Positions 45,300-58,195 are shown, numbered from the stretch's first letter. The stretch: 64,000 bases of DNA from Cephalopachus bancanus (GCA_027257055.1 JAPVLO010000153.1:9936001-10000000), one strand, 5' to 3'. Numbers and translations: made by a program. The notes: generated by a model from the letters alone, not told the origin.

Positions 45300-45884
45300 C
45301 TACGGAAGAAACAAAAATATTTATAATTCCAAGCCAGTCACCATAAAGAAGCCATTCTGCCTTTACAACTGTGATGTGTCCCCTACATGTTACTTTTGGC
45401 AGCCAGAGCGAGAGGTATTGTCATAGTTTTGCACTTGGGTATAATGTGACATCAAGACTGTTAGGGAGAAGAAGGCCCTTTGGACATGTTTCCTTTGATA
45501 TGTGAGCAAGAAAGAAAAGTACTGTTGAGGCAATTGCCTTATAATAACCACGTAACTGCGATTTTCAGCCCCTCAAGGTTGCAGCACTGCAGGAATAAGA
45601 AGTAAGTTTTTATTCAACTGTAGAAGTGACCCAAGTGGTTAGTGTGGTATAATAAACCTGGTGTTATGTAACTGTGAGATGACAGGTCGCACGATTGCAC
45701 GACAATAGACATGCACAAGTATTAAATACACATGCAAGCACTGTTAAAAGAAAAAAGTCTGAGATTATTGATATTCCTTAAATCTCTTCAGGGTGAAATA
45801 CTTAAGGACTTGTATCTCTCTAGTGCTGACAACAACCTAAAAAAATTATTTCTTGGACAATGCCCACCAATGTATCAATGGTAA

Positions 45885-46085
45885 TAAAAACTGCTAACAC
45901 TTATTAAGCACATAAAATAATAATAGTTCTATTTTTTAGTGCTTTCCATGTATAAAAACATTTAATCCCCTAAGACTCTATGATGTAGGTACTATGACCC
46001 TCTCTATTTTACAGATAAGGAAACGGAGGCATTGAGAAGCTGGGTAGCTCACTACATCCCAGGTCACTCTTTCACAAAAGTAAAG
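45885..46085. mobile_element. MIR SINE
   Basis: 'gctaacacttattaagcaca', 'tgatgtaggtactatgaccc' and 'ttttacagataaggaaacgg' followed by 'aggcattgagaagc' are MIR. Confidence 0.8.
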
Positions 46086-46889
46086 ACAGATTACATGGCT
46101 AAGAATAATAATTCTTCTCTTTATTATTTCATTTTCGAGAAAATATGTGGCCTCCAGGGCCCCAAAAGGCAAGGTGAACCTTTAACTTTTGACAATTAGC
46201 TGTTTTTCCTAGAACTTATTATGATTCCTGGCGATCTCTGAAAATACAGTAAGAAATTCAGCCTGCTGGAGTCCAGCACCAAAGTCGTTCATTTGCCCTG
46301 AGCCTCCGGCCCATGGCAAGGCCTTGAGCCCAACAGCTAAGCAATGAAGATGCCTCTGGGGTGTGCAGCCAGGACTCTGCAGCACTCACTCTACTCTTCC
46401 AGAGTAAGTTCAACAAAGACCTGATGGCTTTGGAATTGCTATCTCAGCTTGAATAAAATAAACATGTATAAGCTACGTACTACATGCAAGGTCCTGAGAC
46501 AGCCACGGTGGGCATTAAAAATGTCTTGAGCAGTCTCCTCTGCATTCAAGAGAGAGACTAAGTGTCAGACACAGAAACAACTCAAGTTATTGCAGGGTAT
46601 GACTAACAGCTAACCATGGGGGATACCAAAAAACAATGTAGAGTATAAAGGAAGAGGCAATGAGCACCAACCTGGCCAAAGTTTTCCTGTGAGGAGACGC
46701 CATTAGCCTAGCCTCGTCCTAGATGTGTGAATAGGATTTTAATAGGAGAGGAGGATAGAAAGACATGCTTGGCTGAGCCTATAGCATGGGCAAAGGTGCA
46801 AATGTGCATGGCATCCAGTAGACAGCTGGAAGCCTCGGTCTGGAGCCCGAAAAAAGGCAGAGACAAAAGAATGTGTTTGTGGAGGCATC

Positions 46890-46960
46890 TGTATAATCAT
46901 AATCCTAATTATAGCAACCACTTATTAATTGCTTACTATGTGCCAGGGAGCTGCTAAAAA
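46890..46960 (+). mobile_element. MIR fragment
   Basis: 'tagcaaccacttattaattg' and 'cttactatgtgccagggag' are the start of a MIR-type element. Confidence 0.5.
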
Positions 46961-47256
46961 ATAAATAAGACACAGCTGAGGACAGAATTCATTAAGGACG
47001 AGATCTGTGTTCAATGAGCACAAGATTAAATTTCAAGCCACCAAACAAAACTTGACAAAGTCCTCCTCCTCTTCTCTGAAACCTCCCAGACACTGTGGAG
47101 TCCACAGGGTGAGCAGAATCATGCTTGTGCTCAGAGAGCCAGTGAAAAGGTATCAATGCCATGAGATAGGTAAACCAGCTGGGCTCAATCACTGGGACAC
47201 AGAGAGCATGGTCTTTGTTAAAGGGCCAACTCCATTGCCAGGAAGACCCTAAATTC

Positions 47257-47421
47257 TTTTTTTTTTTTTTTTTTGAGTTGAAGTCTCACTTTGTTGCCCA
47301 GACTGGAGTACAGTGGCACGCTCTCGGCCACTGCAACCTCCACCTGCTGGGCTCCCGCGATCCTTCCGCTCAGCCTTCCAAGTAGCTGGAACTACAGGCG
47401 CACGCTACCACGCCCGGCTAT
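47257..47421 (-). mobile_element. 5'-truncated Alu SINE
   Basis: A T-run is followed by 'gagttgaagtctcactttgt', 'cacctgctgggctcccgcga' and 'accacgcccggcta', so only the right monomer is present. Similar flanks, 'gaccctaaattc' and 'gaccctaaagtc', mark the target duplication. Confidence 0.9.
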
Positions 47422-48169
47422 GGACCCTAAAGTCTAAGAGTGTCCAGGACATCTTCATCCCACAGAGGAACCCATTACTTATAGCATGCAATAAGTATTT
47501 ATTGATTCATTTTGAATTGACAAAGTATCAAGACTCAGCAGAGGGCATGTCTCTTGGGCATAGGGACCTGAGTTTTTTCAGATCTGGGAAAGAGTTCTCT
47601 CAGGGGCACAAGAAGTGAAATACTCAAACCTGTAGGTTTTTATGCTGTGTAACGAGGAAATACATATAGAACTAGAAACAGCAACTACCTTGGTGACTGA
47701 AATGATCCAAAATATTTTAATTTAGAAAGAAGCAAAATCCAGTATAATATATATGTCTACTACAGTCTAAAAGACAATAACTTTGGGATTTTGTTTTATA
47801 GGAAAAAAGAATGGAAATAATAGTGCTTAATAAAGTTAAGCCAAGCTAAATAAACATCTATTCAAAACCATAATTAATACTAATACTTCCTGCTTTTGTG
47901 GGCATTTCTTACTGTGATGTGTCAGTAACAATCCCCATATCAGAGCTGAATACTAGGAAAGCAGAGGTTGGCCTGGCATGATGCCCCATCAGTGGGGACA
48001 AACTTAACTCAGTAGACAACTGGGTGCCTCTGGAGATTTATGAGCAGAACAGAAGAATGACATGATGAGAATTGGGCTTGGGAAATTGCAGTGGATTAGG
48101 GCAGGGAGACACTGAGTGTTCACAGCTACAGCAATCCAGGCAAGAGGTTATGAGAGGTTACATGTGGGA

Positions 48170-48640
48170 AGTCACACCAAAAACTTTTTAAAAAGATCTA
48201 AAAATCAACCTTCCTTATGACCCAGCAATCCCCCTTCTGGGAATATATCCAGAGGAACTCATCACAATAGCAAAAACATGGAGCCAACCATGCTGCCCAT
48301 TGAAAGTGGGCTGGATAAAGAAAATGTGGCACATATACACTATGGAATATTACACAGCCATAAAGAAAAACAAAATGATGGACTTCACAGCAACTTGAAT
48401 GGGATTAGAGTCTATAATACTCAGTGATCTATTAAAGAAATAAAGATCTGTGTATCACATGCACTCAAAAGCAGACCCTGAACATGTATCAGTAGTGGGA
48501 CACTGTCGGGGGAGCGTGACATAACATCAGTAAGGGTACCCAAACTTTACCTATACGATGACCACTTATGTACCTAACCCTGAATCGTACTCCACATCTT
48601 TAAAATAAAAGAGAAAAATAAATAAAAATAAGAATGGTTA
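48170..48640 (+). mobile_element. LINE-1 3' fragment
   Basis: 'tatgacccagcaatccccct', 'gaatatatccagaggaactc', 'cacatatacactatggaata' and 'cctaaccctgaatcgtactc' show the ORF2 end and 3'UTR. There is an internal gap in the ORF2 part compared with the other copies. Confidence 0.88.
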
Positions 48641-49299
48641 TCTGGTTGAATTATGAACTAGTTTTCTTCTCTTTTTTTGCATTTGTCTATATATAGTAAA
48701 TTTTCAGTAGTGAGAATTTACTACTTTCATAATCATAGAAGGAAGCAGAGCCCTCAAGAATGAAAGCAGAAGCTTGTGCAAGAGGAATCTCGAGACCGTA
48801 CAACAGCGAGGGAGTCAGGGACAACAGAGAGGGAGGCACGTCACAGATGACACCAAGGGGAAAAGGAAAACAGGTTATCATTACATGAAGTGGCAGAGCC
48901 AGATGGAGGGGGGTAGGTAGACGTGGAAATGATGATCTCAATTAAGGGCATGGTAAACCTAAGGCGTCTGCAGAATGTCCAAGTGACAGTGCCAGGCTGG
49001 AGTTGGAAATAGTGGTCTGAAGCCAGAAAGAGGAATGAGAGCTAGAGACAGTGTTGGGTGTCATTACCACACAGCTCAAAGTTAGAACCCAAGAGCTGTC
49101 TTGCTGGATATGAAAGAGCGTGCAGAAAAAGAAGGGAGAAGGGCAGAGCACAGACACTTTGGGGATGCTATTTTGAGTGGGCAGGAGGAGTGAAAAGAGA
49201 TGGCGAGGCACTAACAGAGAACCCAAAGAATGCTATGTCACCAAAGCTAAGAGCATGGGGTTGCCAAAAAAAAGATGGATGGAAACAATATTGAATGCT

Positions 49300-50615
49300 C
49301 TAGAGTCATGCTGTCTCACAAGAGTAACCAATAGCCATGTGTGTGACTGTTTAAATTTAATTTACAAATGGATCAAAGACCTAAACGTAAAACCTCAAAC
49401 TATAAGAATCTTAGAAAATGCAGGAGACACCCTATGAAAATTGGAACTGGCAACCATTCCTGATCAGAACCCTAAATGTCCATACTATAAGAAATAAGAT
49501 AGACAAGTGGGACTTCATCAAACTAATGAGCTTCTGCAAAGCAAAAGAAACTATCAAGAGAAGAGGGAGACAACCCACAGAATGGGAAAAAAATATTTGC
49601 CAACTGTATATCTGACAAAGGCCTAACATCTAAGATCTACAAGGAACTTAAATGCACCGAAAGGAAAAAAACAAACAGCCCCATTAAAAAGTGGGCAAAA
49701 GACATGAAAAGACACTTCTCAAAAGAAGATACATGGGCAGCCAACAGACACATGAAAATAAGTGCTCAGCCTCACTCATCATTAGAGAAATGCAAATCAA
49801 AACCACACTGAGATACCACCTAACCCCAGTAAGAATGGCCATCGTTAATAAAACAGACAACAACAGATGCTGGTGAGGATATGGAGCAAAAGGAACACTT
49901 CTACACTGCTGGTGGGAATGCAAACTAGTGCAACCTCTTTGGAAGACAGTGTGGTGATTTCTGAAAGAACTAGAAATTGACCTTCCAAATGACTCAGCAA
50001 TTCCCCTATTGGAAATATACCCAGAGGAACTCAAATTATTCTACAAAAAAGACACCTGCACACGCATGTTTGTTGCCGCTGTATTCACAATAGCAAAAAC
50101 ATGGAACCAACCATGCTGCTCATTGAAGCTGGACTGGATTTTTTTAAATGTGGCACATAGACACAAAGGAATACTATGCAGCCATAAAGAAGGACCAACA
50201 AATGGACTTCGCAGCAACTTGGATGGATTTAGAGTCGATCATGCTCAGTGATCTATCACAGAAACAAAGAACAGAGTACCGTATGTTCTCATACATAAGT
50301 GAACCTTGAACAATTATCATAGTACTATAAGAAAGGGATTGACAGCAGTGGGAAATTGCCAGGGATGGGGGTGGGATTGGCAGCTGAGGAAAACCGCTGG
50401 GGAAGGAGGGGCACACCTCATCAACAAGGGTACCTGCATAATCAACGTTTGCATACCTAATCCTGAATTGTACCCCACATCTTTATAATAAAAAAAATAA
50501 TAAATCAATTAAAATCAAAAATCCATTTCTTCAGTCGCACTTGCCCCATCACATTCAAGTGGTCCGTCATCACATGCGGCTAGGGGTGACCGGGCTGGGC
50601 AGCACAGAACAGAAC
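49300..50615. mobile_element. hAT-Charlie-type element split by a LINE-1
   Basis: 'gtcatgctgtctcacaagag' with 'caatagccatgtgtgtgact' ends at about 49345. The same family resumes at about 50520 with 'ccatttcttcagtcgcactt', 'cacatgcggctaggggtgac' and 'gggctgggcagcacagaac'. The LINE-1 lies exactly between, so the element was there first. Confidence 0.7.
49346..50515 (+). mobile_element. LINE-1 3' part, longest lineage-type copy
   Basis: It is about 1.17 kb of ORF2 3' end and 3'UTR ('ggcagcggg'-free but with 'gagaaatgcaaatcaaaacc', 'ggaactcaaattattctac' and 'catcaacaagggtacctgca'), ending in an A-rich tail. An early stop and frame breaks make it non-coding. It is antisense to NPR3. Confidence 0.92.
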
Positions 50616-50782
50616 ACAGCCATCGTCACAGAAAGCTCCACTGGATGGCGCTGCTTGAGAGGCATAGAGGCACGGTCCCAAGTAAGGCTAATGGACTTGG
50701 TGATGATGAAGTAACCAATGACCTTGAGGAAAGCACTCTCAGAGGAGGGGTGGGTACTAATGTCATATTAAATGGCCAAGTT

Positions 50783-51080
50783 TGGCTAGGTGCAGGGGCT
50801 CACTGCTATCATCCCAGCATTTTGGTAGGTAGAGGCAGAGGATTGCCTGAGTCCAGGAGTTCAAGACCAGCCTGGGCATCTTGGCAAGACCTCGTCTCTA
50901 CAATAAATCAAAAAATTAGCTGGGGGTAGCCACACGCACCTGTCGTCCCAGCTACTTGGAAGGCAGAGGTGGAAGGATTACCTGAGCCCTGCGTGATCGA
51001 GGCTGGGGTAGTGATGAGCACGCAACTGCACTCCAGCCTGGGCAACAGAGTGAGACTCTGACTCAAAAATAAATAAATAT
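50783..51080 (+). mobile_element. Alu SINE
   Basis: The full dimer runs from 'tggctaggtgcaggggctca' to 'gtgagactctgactcaaaaa', with the lineage-type linker 'ctacaataaatcaaaaaatt'. Confidence 0.9.
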
Positions 51081-51504
51081 GTAAATGCCTAAGCTTGCAT
51101 TGAGAGTGAGAAGGGTTCGGAATATTTGTGAAAATGGAAATAATCTACTCGGCAACAAGCCCTGTACTCAGCAATCCTTTGGCCGGGTGCCTGCACCAGT
51201 GCTGCCTGTGTTGGGGTAACTGAGCTCGGAGCTCCCAGGACTGAGAACCTTGCATATAGTAAGCCTTCACTATATGTTACCCGAATGAGTAACTGAGACA
51301 TCACAGAATCTGCCCAAGTAATGAATGTCTGGCATGTACCTGGGCTGGCCCCACAGCACTGTGTGGCTCCTGATCTTTGGTGGCCATTTATCTGACATTA
51401 GCTCTCTCCAAATGACCCACCCTATCCAAGTGTCACATGCTTGCCATGGCTAGGCTGTTCCAGCTACGCCCATTGTTAATAACAGCACCTCTTACTGGGT
51501 GATG

Positions 51505-51665
51505 CCACTGCACACATAAGTGCTCTGCCTCCAATATTTCGTGCTTTAATGCTGATAACAACTCTAACTTGCAGATGAGGAACCAGGTTCAAGGAGATTA
51601 ATGTGCCCAAAGTCATTTAGCTAATAAGTGATAAGAGCAGGATTCAAATGCAGGCCAAACTCCAA
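51505..51665. mobile_element. MIR SINE
   Basis: 'ataacaactctaacttgcag', 'atgaggaaccaggttcaagg' and 'agagcaggattcaaatgcag' are the MIR core and 3' part. Confidence 0.75.
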
Positions 51666-52808
51666 ACACTGGGCCTGACCCTACCTATATTCTTTTCACC
51701 TGAGTCTGAAGTGTCCCAAGATTTAAAACTGCATGTTCAGTGGATAACAAAAATGTTAAAAACAAAAATAGCAGAGGAAAAAATATTGGCAGGGGAAGTG
51801 GCAAAATGCTACTTAGCAACTGTTTTTTTGTTTGTTTGTTTTACCCACAAGTATTTATTGATGGATCAAAGATACAATTTCAATGGAACAATAAGGCCCA
51901 ACCATGGATTAAAACAGTTTGCTATACAGCCAAAATAGGGAAAAGCCATAATCTTAGGAACTTTAAATATACAAATCAAGGAGCCTCTGAAGTACATCTC
52001 TAAACAGATCAGTATCAGACAATTCTTCCCTTTTATACAATTCCTATATTACATCACTTGATCACAAAATCAGACTAATATTCATAAAGAATCCCTCATT
52101 CATTTACAGTTGAGTCATCTAGCCTGGCCACTCCCCTGTTCTCCATCCTTCCCAATCCCCTTGCAGTGGTATATTTTAGCAATCCCCTTCCTAAAGAATT
52201 ATGCACACATCTTAGTCATCCAAAGCAAGGAAACAAGGAAACAAGCAAGCAAGTAATGAGTCAGAGAAAGTTAGCCAAGGGCAGATATATGGATGAATAG
52301 ACTCATACAGACATACATTAGGATGGAAACAGCCTGATTTTTTGAAGTCTAAACTAAGCTGACTTCGGCAGAGAAGTTGCTGTGGCTTGCTCAAAGACCT
52401 GTAATGCCACCTTGGGTTTACAATTGAAGGATTATGTGAGAATTCTTTGTCTTTTCTCTATGTTCCAAATTGACTTTAATGTGTATATATCACTTTTATA
52501 GCAAAACATAATAAATTCAAACCCTCCCCAGTTTTCCTGTAATTTTTCCATTTTTAGCCAGTTACATAATCTAATTTATGTTCATCACCAATCTCTACTA
52601 CACTGCCATTCTCACCTTTTTAGTGCCTTCTGAGTTCCCAGGAAAGGAGAAAAGCTCACCAAGTCCTGGACAGAATTGCCTAAATAACTTGTCACCTAAT
52701 TTATGTTCTAAGAAGATAATACCAATGACAAAAATGCCAATAGGTGCTATTAAAAACTCTAAGGGGCAATATATATCATCTTCTCTATATATTTTTTTTG
52801 TTTTAATA

Positions 52809-53345
52809 TACAAGGGGGGAGCCAGAATTATCTTTTTTTTTTTAAGTGGGTCCCTTGTAGTGTACTTGGAATATGTTCCTCCGGATCAATGGTCAATCAA
52901 AGTTTTTATCTAGAAGTTTTGAGAAGGCAGTGTCACAATTTGCCCAAGTTGTGGCAAACAGATTCTTCCACCATGACAACGTACCTGCCTACATTGCACT
53001 GAGTGTTCAGCAGTTTTTGACCAAAAATGACATAACCTCCATCCCCCACCGTCCCTATTCACCCTATCTCATGCTGAGCTACTGTTTTTTGTTTCCCTGG
53101 ATGAAAAAAAATCCTCAAAGGGAAACGTTTTGCCAATGTAATAGAGGTGAAACCAAAAAACGGCAGAAGCGCTAAAAGACATTGAAATTGATGAGTTCAA
53201 AAACTGTTTTGAGCTGTGGAAAAAGGTATCTCAATTGGTATATTGCATCAAATGGAGGGTACTTTGAAGATGACTGAAGTTTAAGCACCCAAGAATAAAT
53301 ATACATTTTTTATAAATAAATTCCAAGTTTTGGGGGCTTCCTCTC
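52809..53345 (+). mobile_element. Mariner-type DNA transposon fragment
   Basis: In frame from about 52873 it encodes RFFHHDNVPAYIALSVQQFL, then TKNDITSIPHRPYSPYL and a degenerate continuation with a stop after KKRQKR. The HDN motif around the second catalytic Asp is present. The conserved SPDL is SPYL and the following Asp motif is lost, so the copy cannot be active. Downstream, 'gagttcaaaaactgttttga' matches the other mariner copy at 31877-32395 in reverse. The N-terminal half is missing. It is antisense to NPR3. Confidence 0.78.
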
Positions 53346-53699
53346 ACGTGTTATCTTATTTTCAATCACTTGACTCTCCCGTAATACATTACCCACTGGA
53401 CTCCTGTAACCACATAATTTGAGAAAATCTGAGAATTTTTTCTAAGTGTCCACCAAGACCAAGCAATCTAGTAATCCTTAAAAATAGACACACTATCAAC
53501 GTTTCTTTTAAAAATCCAATGTCAAGTAAACAGTGATTAAAATAGAGACCTTTTTATAGAACAGGTATAGGGTTTGGTATAAGGAAGCCCAGGGAGAGGT
53601 GGATGTTGAATAAATTTTCATGTATATGTCTAATTATTAGAGCACAAAGTTTCAAACAGGGCCCTTTATTAATTATGTATAGCAGAACTTTAGTCTAGG

Positions 53700-54290
53700 T
53701 TATTCTACTTACCAAATGATTCTGTTTATTTGCTTTTATTCCAGAAAAGAGTGCTTCAGGGTCTGTGGAAGACAAGGATAGTTGCCTCCCTACATCCACT
53801 CTCCCTTCCTCCTTATTCCTTAGTAAAAGATTCTTAAAATGATTTCGGGTAGCAATAAGTCCAATTAAAAGCATACACATTTCCTGATCTCCCTGGTATC
53901 TAGGAATAGCCAATGATATGTAAGCAGAAGTTAATGAGTGGGGCTTCCTGGAAAGCCTTTCTGAGAGAACCATATTAAGTGGGAGGGTCTCTTTTAGACT
54001 GTTGTCATTTCCCTTTATCATGCCTAGAATTAATACGTGACCCCTGAAGTTCTAGCCACCATCTCTGATTTTGAGAATGGACTCCATGCACTAAGACTGA
54101 AGGAACAGGAAATAGAATTGGATCCCTAATGGCATCATGGACCACATTTCTATCCTGGACTTCCTCCCTGTGGACATCTTTCAGGGGAGAGAATAAACCT
54201 CTACAATTGCTTAAATCACTATTGGGCATCTTGGTGATGTGCATGCAATGCAATTCCTAATGCACCCAGGTCCTTAGATGTATTAAACTA
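53700..54290 (+). mobile_element. Possible ancient LTR-like repeat
   Basis: 'gccaatgatatgtaagcaga', 'gtggggcttcctggaaagcc', 'tggcatcatggaccacattt' and 'gagaataaacctctacaatt' followed by 'gcttaaatcactattgggc' follow the layout of old mammalian LTR-type repeats with AATAAA near the end. I cannot name the family, and no internal genes are present. Confidence 0.4.
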
Positions 54291-54469
54291 ACATTGGTTA
54301 TTTGGTAACAGAATGGCCCTAAATCAATGTATAAAACTACCACCCCAGAAAAATGTACAAACTAAACCTGTAATTTTTAAAGCAGTATGTGTAATGGTCC
54401 AATATTTATTTATATCTATATATCAATATTTATTTATATCTATAATTTTTAAAGCAGTGTGTGCAATGG

Positions 54470-54650
54470 TCCAATATTATTTATAATAATAAAACTAGCT
54501 AACATTTATTAGATTGTTATTATGTTCCAAGAAGTTGCTAGCTATCTTACATATATCACCTCATGTATTACTCTGTCTGATGCCATAAGGTAAGTACTAT
54601 TATTATCATTAGAAAAAACTAAGGCTTGCAAGAAAAGACAGGGTGATGTC
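54470..54650. mobile_element. MIR-type SINE
   Basis: 'actagctaacatttattaga', 'atgccataaggtaagtacta' and 'agaaaaaactaaggcttgca' resemble MIR. Confidence 0.6.
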
Positions 54651-54678
54651 ACTTTGCCTAGATTTAAGGTTAAGCTCT

Positions 54679-54977
54679 GTTTTGTTTTGTTTTGTTTTGA
54701 GTTGGAGTCTCACTCTGTTGCCCAGACTGGAGTTCAGTGGCACACTCCCGGCCACCACAGCCTCGACCTGCTGGGCTCCAGCAATCCTTCCGCCTCAGCC
54801 TTCCAAGTAGCTGGAACTACAGGTGCGCACTACCACGCCCGGCTAATTTTTTGATTTATTGTAGAGATGAGGTCTCGCCAAGTTGCCCAGGCGGGTCTCG
54901 AACCCGCAGGGTCAGGCATCCACTCACCTCAGCCTCCCAAAGCACAGGATTACAGGCTGAGCCACCGAGTCCGGCTA
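54679..54977 (-). mobile_element. Alu SINE, lineage type
   Basis: A (TTTTG)n tail is followed by 'gagttggagtctcactctgt', 'cgacctgctgggctccagca', 'gatttattgtagagatgagg' and 'ggattacaggctgagccacc'. 'gttaagctct' flanks it on both sides (54669-54678 and 54979-54988). It is a young-looking copy in the sense of NPR3. Confidence 0.93.
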
Positions 54978-55404
54978 GAGTTAAGCTCTTAACCCTTAGC
55001 TCTAAGAGTTAAAAGCCAATATGTGGCATAGCTTTTAGGCAGACAGACACCAGAGCCTGAAGTCTGAGGAAACGTGGTGTAAAATGTCTCATAAAGGGAA
55101 TCTAATCAGAAACATCAAACATACTTTGTAAGTTGTATAAGAGCACTTTGTATAATTACGTGCAATTAAATTTTCAAGAAGCAAGAAAACTGAACTCAGG
55201 GGAAATTAAGTTTTAAAAGTTGTCCAAATGTCACCAGCAATAAGTCACATCAATATGCCTTCTTATGCACTGGTACTATGCACTGAAAAGAATACAACAT
55301 TATTTTGAAGAATTTTTGTCAAAAATGCATAAATTCAATCTTATCATGAGAAAATACCAAAAAATTGAAAGATATTCTATGGCCACTACTAAAAATAAAA
55401 AATA

Positions 55405-55809
55405 AAAGCCATCAAGAGAATGGGAAGATAGCGCACAGGATGGGAAAAAAATATTTGCTAACTGTATATCTGGCAAAAGCCTAACATCCAGGATCTATAA
55501 GGAACTCAAATGAGCCAAAAGGAAAAAAACAAACAACGCAATTAAAAAGTGGGCAAAAGACATGAATAGACACATCTCAAAAGAAGACTTATGAACAGCC
55601 AACAGACTCACGAAAAAATGTTCAGCCTCACTAATCATCAGAGAAATGCAAATCAAAATCACATTGAGGTACCACCTAACTCCAGTAAGAATGGTCATCA
55701 TTAACAGAACAAAAAACAACAGATGCTGGCAAGGATGCAAAGGAAAGGGAAGACTTCTCTACTGTTAGTGGGAGTGCAAACTAGTTTAACCTCCATGGAA
55801 AACAGTGTG

Positions 55810-55846
<37 letters not shown>

Positions 55847-56560
55847 AGTTGGAGTCTCACTCTGTCACCCAGACTAGAGTGCAGCGGCCGCTCCCAGCCA
55901 CCGCAGCCTCGACCGGCGATCCTTCCGCCTCAGCCTTCCCAGTAGCCGAAATTACAGGCATGCACTACCACACCCGGCTAATTTTTTGATTTACTGTGGA
56001 GATGAGGTCTCACTGCCCAGGTATGTCTCAAACCTGCAGGTTCAGGCAATCCAGTGTGATGATTTTTAAAAGAACTAGAAATTGACCTTCCATATGATCC
56101 AACAATTCCCCTTCTGGGAATATACCCAGAGGAACTCAAATCATTCTGCAAAAAAGATAGCTGCACATGCATGTTTATTGCACCACTATTCCCAACAGCA
56201 AAAACATGGAACCAACCCTGCTGCCCATTGAAAGCAGACTGGATAAAGAAAAGTGGTACATACACATGATGGAGTACTATACAGTCATAAAGAATGACAA
56301 ATTATGGACTTTGCAGCCAATTGGAAGGATTTAGAGTCTATCATACTCAGTGATCTATCACAGAGATAAAGAACCACATATTCTCACTTATAAGTGGGTC
56401 CTGAACATTTATCACAATACTATAAGAAAGGAACTGACAGTGGTGAGATACTGCCAGGGAAAGGGGGGCACATGACATCACTAAAGGTACCTAACCCTAA
56501 CCAGGGGAAGTGTAACCCTGACTTGTAACCCATGTCTTTACAATTTTTAAAAAAAAAACA
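55405..56560 (+). mobile_element. LINE-1 3' part interrupted by an Alu
   Basis: ORF2 and 3'UTR sequence ('gtatatctggcaaaagccta', 'gagaaatgcaaatcaaaatc') runs to 55818. It resumes at 56052 ('gaactagaaattgaccttcc', 'cagaggaactcaaatcattc') and ends near 56560 in an A-rich tail. The 3'UTR is shortened compared with the other copies. Confidence 0.9.
55819..56051 (-). mobile_element. 5'-truncated Alu nested in LINE-1
   Basis: A long T-run precedes 'gagttggagtctcactctgt'. The element ends at 'aacctgcaggttcaggcaat', lacking the last part of the left monomer. The perfect 16-base duplication 'cagtgtgatgattttt' (55803-55818 and 56052-56067) is LINE-1 sequence. Confidence 0.95.
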
Positions 56561-56574
56561 TTAAAAATAAATAA

Positions 56575-57280
56575 ATAAACAATAGATGCTAACACAGATG
56601 TGGTGAAAGGGAACACTTATACACTGCTGTTGAGAGTTCAAATTAGTACAACCTCTATGGAAATCAGTAAGGATATTTCTCAAAGAACTGAAAGTAGATC
56701 TGTACCCAAAGGAACAGAAGTCAGTATACAAAAGAGACACCTGAATTCAGATGTTTATCACAGCATAATTCACAATCGCAAAGATGAGGAATCAACCTAA
56801 ATGACCATCAACTGATCAGTGGATAATGAAAATGTGATACACACACACACACACACACACATAAACCATATACAGACCATATACATATACATACCATATA
56901 TAATATACCATGGAATATTATTCATCCATAAAAAAAGGATGAAATAATGTCTTCGGCAGCAACTTGGATGGAATTAGAGAACATCATCCCAAGTGAACAG
57001 AAAACCCAAACACCGCACATTCACACTTATAAGTGGGAGTTACCAAGGATCTGCAAAGGCATAGAGAATGGTATAGTGGACATTGGAGATTCAGAAGGGA
57101 GAGGGTGGGAGGAGTGCAGGGATGAAATATCGCCTATTGGGTACAATGTGCACAAGTGGGGATGGTGGGTACACTTAAAGCCCAGACTTCTTTGCCACTA
57201 TGCAATGCATCCATGTAACCAAAAACTATTTGTACCCAAAAGCTATTGACATAAAAAGAAAAAAGAAAGAAAAGCTACAA
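56575..57280 (+). mobile_element. Older LINE-1 3' end
   Basis: 'cacagatgtggtgaaaggga', 'acacttatacactgctgttg', 'acttggatggaattagagaa', 'attggagattcagaagggag' and 'aagcccagacttctttgcca' followed by 'catccatgtaaccaaaaac' show the classic primate L1 3'UTR, a different subfamily from the lineage-type copies next door. Confidence 0.9.
56838..56862. repeat. (AC)n microsatellite
   Basis: Twelve AC units within the LINE-1 at a place where many L1 copies carry an AC/AT run. Confidence 0.9.
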
Positions 57281-57805
57281 GAGAAGAGACAAAGTGGAAG
57301 AAAGAGCTTGCTGCATATTTATCTATTATCTATCTACCCATGAAACAAATTACATTAAAAATTTATGCCCTTTGACTTTAAAATGACAACGGAGTAGAAG
57401 AATGGACAAATACATAGAGTTAAATCCAAATGACCAATAAACATTTGAAAAGATCTTCCAAGCTCTTCAGTAATCTGGAAAAATCATATTAAGGAAAAAA
57501 ATGACTTTTTTCTTATAAGATTGTCAGTAATGTTTTAAAAGACAGTCTACAAAATAATGCACTCATCAAAAGTATCAAAGTCATAAAAGACAAGAAAAGA
57601 ATAAGGAACTATCACAGACTAAGGCCGATTAAGGAGGCACAATTAAAGGCAGTCTGGGTTTCTGGAACAGAAAAGAACATTAGGAGGAGAAGGGAAAAAT
57701 TTCAAATAAGGCCTGTAGTTTAGTTAGTAGTTAATGTTCATTTGATCATTGTACTATGGTTATTTAGATCATTAACAATAGAGGAAGTTTGGTAAAAATA
57801 TGTGT

Positions 57806-58180
57806 AGAGTCATGCACCACACAATGACGTTTCAGTCCATGATGAACCTCATATATGGCAGTGGTCCCATAAGATTATAATACTGTACTTTTACTATACC
57901 TTTTCTATGTTTAAATAAAATCTATGTTTAGAGAGAATCTATGTTTAGATATTAAAATACATTATGTTACAGTTGCCTACAGAATTCAATACAGCAACAT
58001 ACTTGCTTTACAGGTTTGTAACCTAGGAACAATAGGCTATCCCATTTAGCCTACGTATGTAGCAGGCTACACCATCTAGGTTTGTGTGAGCACATTCTAT
58101 GACATTCATATAATGACAAAATTTCCTAAAGACACATTTCTCAGAATGTATCCCCACCGTTAAGCAACACATTACTGTAC
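57806..58180. mobile_element. Tigger-family (pogo-like) non-autonomous element
   Basis: It begins 'agtcatgcaccacacaatga', contains 'gtggtcccataagattataa' and 'gcaggctacaccatctaggt', and ends 'ccgttaagcaacacattact'. The two ends are related as imperfect inverted repeats, the hallmark of this family. I am not sure of the subfamily. Confidence 0.75.
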
Positions 58181-58195
58181 ATGAAGTCTCTATAC

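Noticed and set aside
54654..55012. ORFs of the type '[15 protein letters not shown]' here and at several other places
   Set aside because: These are the well-known spurious reading frames of minus-strand Alu elements.
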